Part shown: piece by piece, positions 61,114 through 64,000 of the stretch
Position numbering within the stretch: the stretch's first letter is position 1
How the letters are laid out: the number at the start of each line of letters is the position of its first letter
Source: Takakia lepidozioides
Taxonomy: Eukaryota; Streptophyta; Takakiopsida; Takakiales; Takakiaceae
DNA: 64,000 bases
Assembly: GCA_030704615.1 (NCBI GenBank)
Contig: CM060733.1
Coordinates: forward strand, 54,932,001-54,996,000
Reading direction: 5' to 3'
The notes under the pieces: generated by a model
The model's input: only the letters and a program-made list of their open reading frames with translations
Database searches by the model: none
What the model was told of the DNA's origin: nothing
Translations under genes and position numbers: made by a program

Positions 61114-62010
61114 TTATATGTCCCGTCGAAGAAGCCACACACGATCTCCGACCTTGAATTGGGGTTGGAGTTGGCGACATTGATCTGCATAGTCCTTGTA
61201 TTGTTTTTCAGCTTCTGCGAGGTGGGATATAAGCTCTTTGTGAATCATAGCAAGATGAGTAGCAAGGTTTTCTACAGCAGGGTTTCCAATAGTGTTCATG
61301 TGGAAAGGGTTTGCTCGAGGATGATGACCATAATTAGAGAAAAATGAAGTTTGCTTGATCGAAGAATGTATAGTGTTGTTGTAGGCAAACTCAGCCAATG
61401 ACAGAAGGTCCGTCCAATTATCTTGGTGATAATTTATCGTACATCGAAGATACTGCTCCGAAATGTGGTTTACACGTTCGGTTTGATTATCAATATGTGG
61501 ATGATTAGCTGTAGAGAGGTTGATCTAAGTATCCAATATGTGAAATAATCTCTTCCAGAAATTTGATATGAACTGTGGTCCTCGATCAGATACAATGTCC
61601 TTCGGGAGTCCATGAATGCGATAGATATTATTGAGGAAGAGTCTTGCAGTTTCCTCGTCAGTAACCGTCTTAATACATGGAATGAAATGTGTCATCTTCG
61701 TAACACTTTTTACAATAACAAGGATTGAATCGGTGGTCTTGGAAATTGGAATGTCCGTAATAAAGTCCATAGACACGGACGACCATGGACCCTTGGGAAT
61801 GGGTAATGGTTGAAGAAGGTCGTAAGGTCGATGTCGTGGTCCATTTGCTCTAGCACACGTTTCGTAAGATTTTATAAATTCTTTCACGAGTTTCCACATC
61901 TGTGGCCACCAATAGTCCCTGGATATCAATTTCATTGTTTTGTTGAAGCCGAAATGTCCTACAGCCGGAAGATCATGACATGTTTGAAGAACTCAAAGTC
62001 GTATAGGTCT
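61114..62010 (-). pseudogene. Integrase of the gypsy element
   Basis: It begins at CHDLPAVGHFGFNKTMK with the His pair of the zinc domain. One Cys of the usual CxxC is lost (YETCARAN). The catalytic core shows MDFITDIP and DIVSDRGPQFISNFW. A stop at 61525-61527 follows FHILDT. The core resumes as AEFAYNNTIHSSIKQTSFF and ends in the GDRVWLL motif. Confidence 0.8.
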
Positions 62011-62088
62011 TGGAGGTACATAGAGAAGTCCCTTGAAATAAAGTAAATCATCTTTGAATTCGAAGTCGTTTGTAATATGTGGGTTGTC

Positions 62089-63232
62089 TCAAGGTCGATT
62101 TAGTTGACTTCGTAGTGTTGTGGCAAATTGGTCGCTCTTCAGTGCTTCCTGGATCTCCTTTATGATCTTTACATTGTCGTAGGTGGATATGGATAACATA
62201 TTCACTTGGAGATTTGCTGGTTTCAAGATGATGGATTTCTGTTGGTCAAAAGCTACATCCTCTGTTTTTTGCACATGATACGATCGTCGAGAAAGAACAT
62301 CTGGTTTTCCTTGAAGATGTCCGGGACGGTAGGTAACAACAAAATCAAACCTTGCTAGTGACATACTCCATCTCGCTTGACGTCGATTCAAAACACGAGC
62401 ACTCATAAAATACTCGAGGTTTTTGTGATCGGTATAGACTGTGACCTGATGTTTAGCTCCTTCCAATAGATGACGTTACTCCTCAAAAGCATCAATAATC
62501 GCTAGAAGTTCTTTGTCATGGATTTCATAATTGATCTCCTCAGCGGAAAATTTGCGAGAATGAAAACCATCAGGGTGAAATCGGCCATCTGTATCGTATT
62601 GAGAGAGTACCGCGTCAATTGCAAAGTCTGATGCATCTGCTTCAAAAAAGAATGGTTTAGATGGGTCTGCATGTACCAGTATTGGAGCCGTTGTGAATGT
62701 CTGCTTCAGCCTTTCAAATGCTTGGTCAGTCTTCTCGTCCCATACAAATTTGTCCTTCCTTGAGAGTCGTGTCAATGGTGCAGCAATTTTGGAGTAGTCC
62801 TTGATGAAGATTCTATAGAAATTTGTAAATCCTAGAAAACATTGTACATCTCCGACCGAAGTTGCTTTAATCCACTCGATGATGGTTTGTATTTTCTTCT
62901 GATCCATAAAGACTCATTTGTCAGATTGGTGGAAAAAAAAAATTTCCAACTTGGCATATAGTCATTTTTCCCTCAATTTATTAAGGACAAGGTGTACATG
63001 ACGACCATATTCTTCTTCATTATGTGAAAATATCAAAATATCGTCCAAATAGATGACTACAATCAATATTTCCTGATGCTAACGGTCGTCCATCGATGAC
63101 TTCAACAGGGGTCGAGAATTTCTTTCTTACGAGCGTTAAATTGTGTTGCTTTGCAAAGTCTTTGTCAATAAAACACGCTGAAGCGCCCGAGTCCAAAAGT
63201 GCTTCTACAGAGATATCTCGATTTTGCGTCAT
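62089..63232 (-). pseudogene. Protease, truncated reverse transcriptase and RNase H
   Basis: The protease carries the active-site LLDSGASACF (about 63180-63205). It runs to VIDGRPLASG and is then joined directly to the RT catalytic motif VIYLDDILIFSHNEEE (about 63000-63060) in another frame, so the first half of RT is deleted. The RT thumb (CFLGFTNFYRIFIKDYSKIA) and RNase H ([30 protein letters not shown]) follow. A TAA at 62476-62478 replaces the Trp expected in FEEWRH. Confidence 0.85.
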
Positions 63233-63328
63233 GATCTTTACTAGAGCTGTGAAACAAGGTACAGGGTCTGCAGGTAGAAAGAGACATTTTTTTTTGTGAG
63301 GAATTTGGGGTGTCCAGCCGCATGGTCC

Positions 63329-64000
63329 CTACTGTGACTGGACATCTTCGTTTTCCGACCTCCTCGTATCGAACACTTGAGTTGTGCCCCGAGTTTTGAA
63401 TCTTCTCTTGTTGGGGCAGTTTAATGCTATGTGATCATATTTTCCGCAATAAAGGCATAATCCATTTGAGCGTCGTTTTTGTTTTTCTTGTGGCGTCAAT
63501 GGCTTGAATCGGACAGCATCAATCTGCATATGATCATTACCGGATGTCTAATGGATCGTTGTGTTTGGTATCGTAGTAACAGCGACATGGTGCGTCGTTG
63601 ACCATCCAGATCGCTTCTCTTGACGTATTTCGAACAAACGATTATCGCATGCAATGACTTGGGTGATGGATTCGCTCAGTGTACTCACATTTGGCATTGT
63701 GAGCAGCAAATCTTTTACATCATTTTTTAGGCCACATCGAAACTGACTAATAAGTCTCTTCTCATTCCAGTCGAGGTCGTACGCAAGTTGTCGAAATTCG
63801 GCAGCATAAACGGAAGCTGGACGTGCTCCTTGTCGAAGATTTCACATCTTTGTATCTGCAACCCTCTCTCTATCATTCTCTCCAAACGTTGCACTAAACT
63901 TGGACATGAACGCTTCAAAATTGTATAGTAAATGCGATTTTTTCTCTAATAGCGGTGCAAACCAAGATAGGACAATGCCGGATAGAAGGGTGCCCACAAA
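63329..64000 (-). pseudogene. gag region of the gypsy element
   Basis: It contains LRQGARPASVYAAEFRQL, SQFRCGLKNDVKDLLLTM and the CCHC zinc knuckle CLYCGKYDHIALNCP (about 63416-63460). A TGA interrupts the frame near 63840 and another stop comes before the knuckle. The 5' part lies outside the window. Confidence 0.75.

Larger units (their letters stand above)
61114..64000 (-). mobile_element. Ty3/gypsy retrotransposon, fungal-like chromovirus type, internally deleted, 5' end beyond window
   Basis: In minus-strand order: gag, protease, part of reverse transcriptase, RNase H, integrase. The order RT-RH-IN marks Ty3/gypsy. The gag segment (ASVYAAEFRQLAYDLDWNE) and the RNase H text ([18 protein letters not shown]) recall the fungal-like Tcn1 chromoviruses reported from mosses, lycophytes and ferns. 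The integrase C-terminus stops at VGDRVWLLRRDI (61114), so the chromodomain and 3' LTR are missing here. Stops and a large RT deletion make it inactive. Confidence 0.85.

Overview
The window is nuclear DNA of a land plant, probably a seed-free one (moss, lycophyte or fern grade). The genes are split by introns of about 0.1-1.3 kb with GT-AG borders. Four genes read as plant genes: a CYP704 cytochrome P450, a Fizzy-related APC/C activator, eIF3b, and a Gly-Trp-rich protein. The retroelement at the right end looks like the fungal-type chromoviruses reported from mosses, lycophytes and ferns. The species cannot be fixed from the sequence alone.

Layout. 1-3.6 kb: a multi-exon gene of unknown function on the minus strand, whose two long introns hold ten copies of a ~28-bp palindrome. 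5.2-7.0 kb: decayed MULE-like transposase relative. 7.1-10.5 kb: LTR-like pieces and low-complexity repeats. 10.5-11.5 kb: small two-exon gene for a secreted Cys-rich protein. 12.1-13.9 kb: three tandem ~600-bp repeats. 15.9-20.4 kb: two ~0.7-kb inverted arms enclosing a broken cation/H+ antiporter fragment that still has its intron (Pack-MULE-like). 20.5-34 kb: transposon graveyard with tRNA-derived SINE copies, a pogo/Tigger-like remnant, and a 3.3-kb PIF/Harbinger element inserted inside a dispersed repeat. 34-37 kb: no gene seen.

37-59 kb is the gene-rich part. CYP704 (6 exons, +), FZR/CCS52/CDH1 (one exon, +), the GW-repeat protein (6 exons, -) and eIF3b (12 exons, -) can all be joined across splice sites with matching phases. 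They serve unrelated jobs: fatty-acid omega-hydroxylation for spore wall or cutin, cell-cycle proteolysis, possibly Argonaute binding, and translation initiation. 59.5-64 kb is again repeat-rich: degenerate short repeats, a LINE end, and a Ty3/gypsy element with an internal deletion that runs off the right edge.

Exon coordinates were worked out by hand from frame, phase and splice signals; no alignment or transcript data were available.
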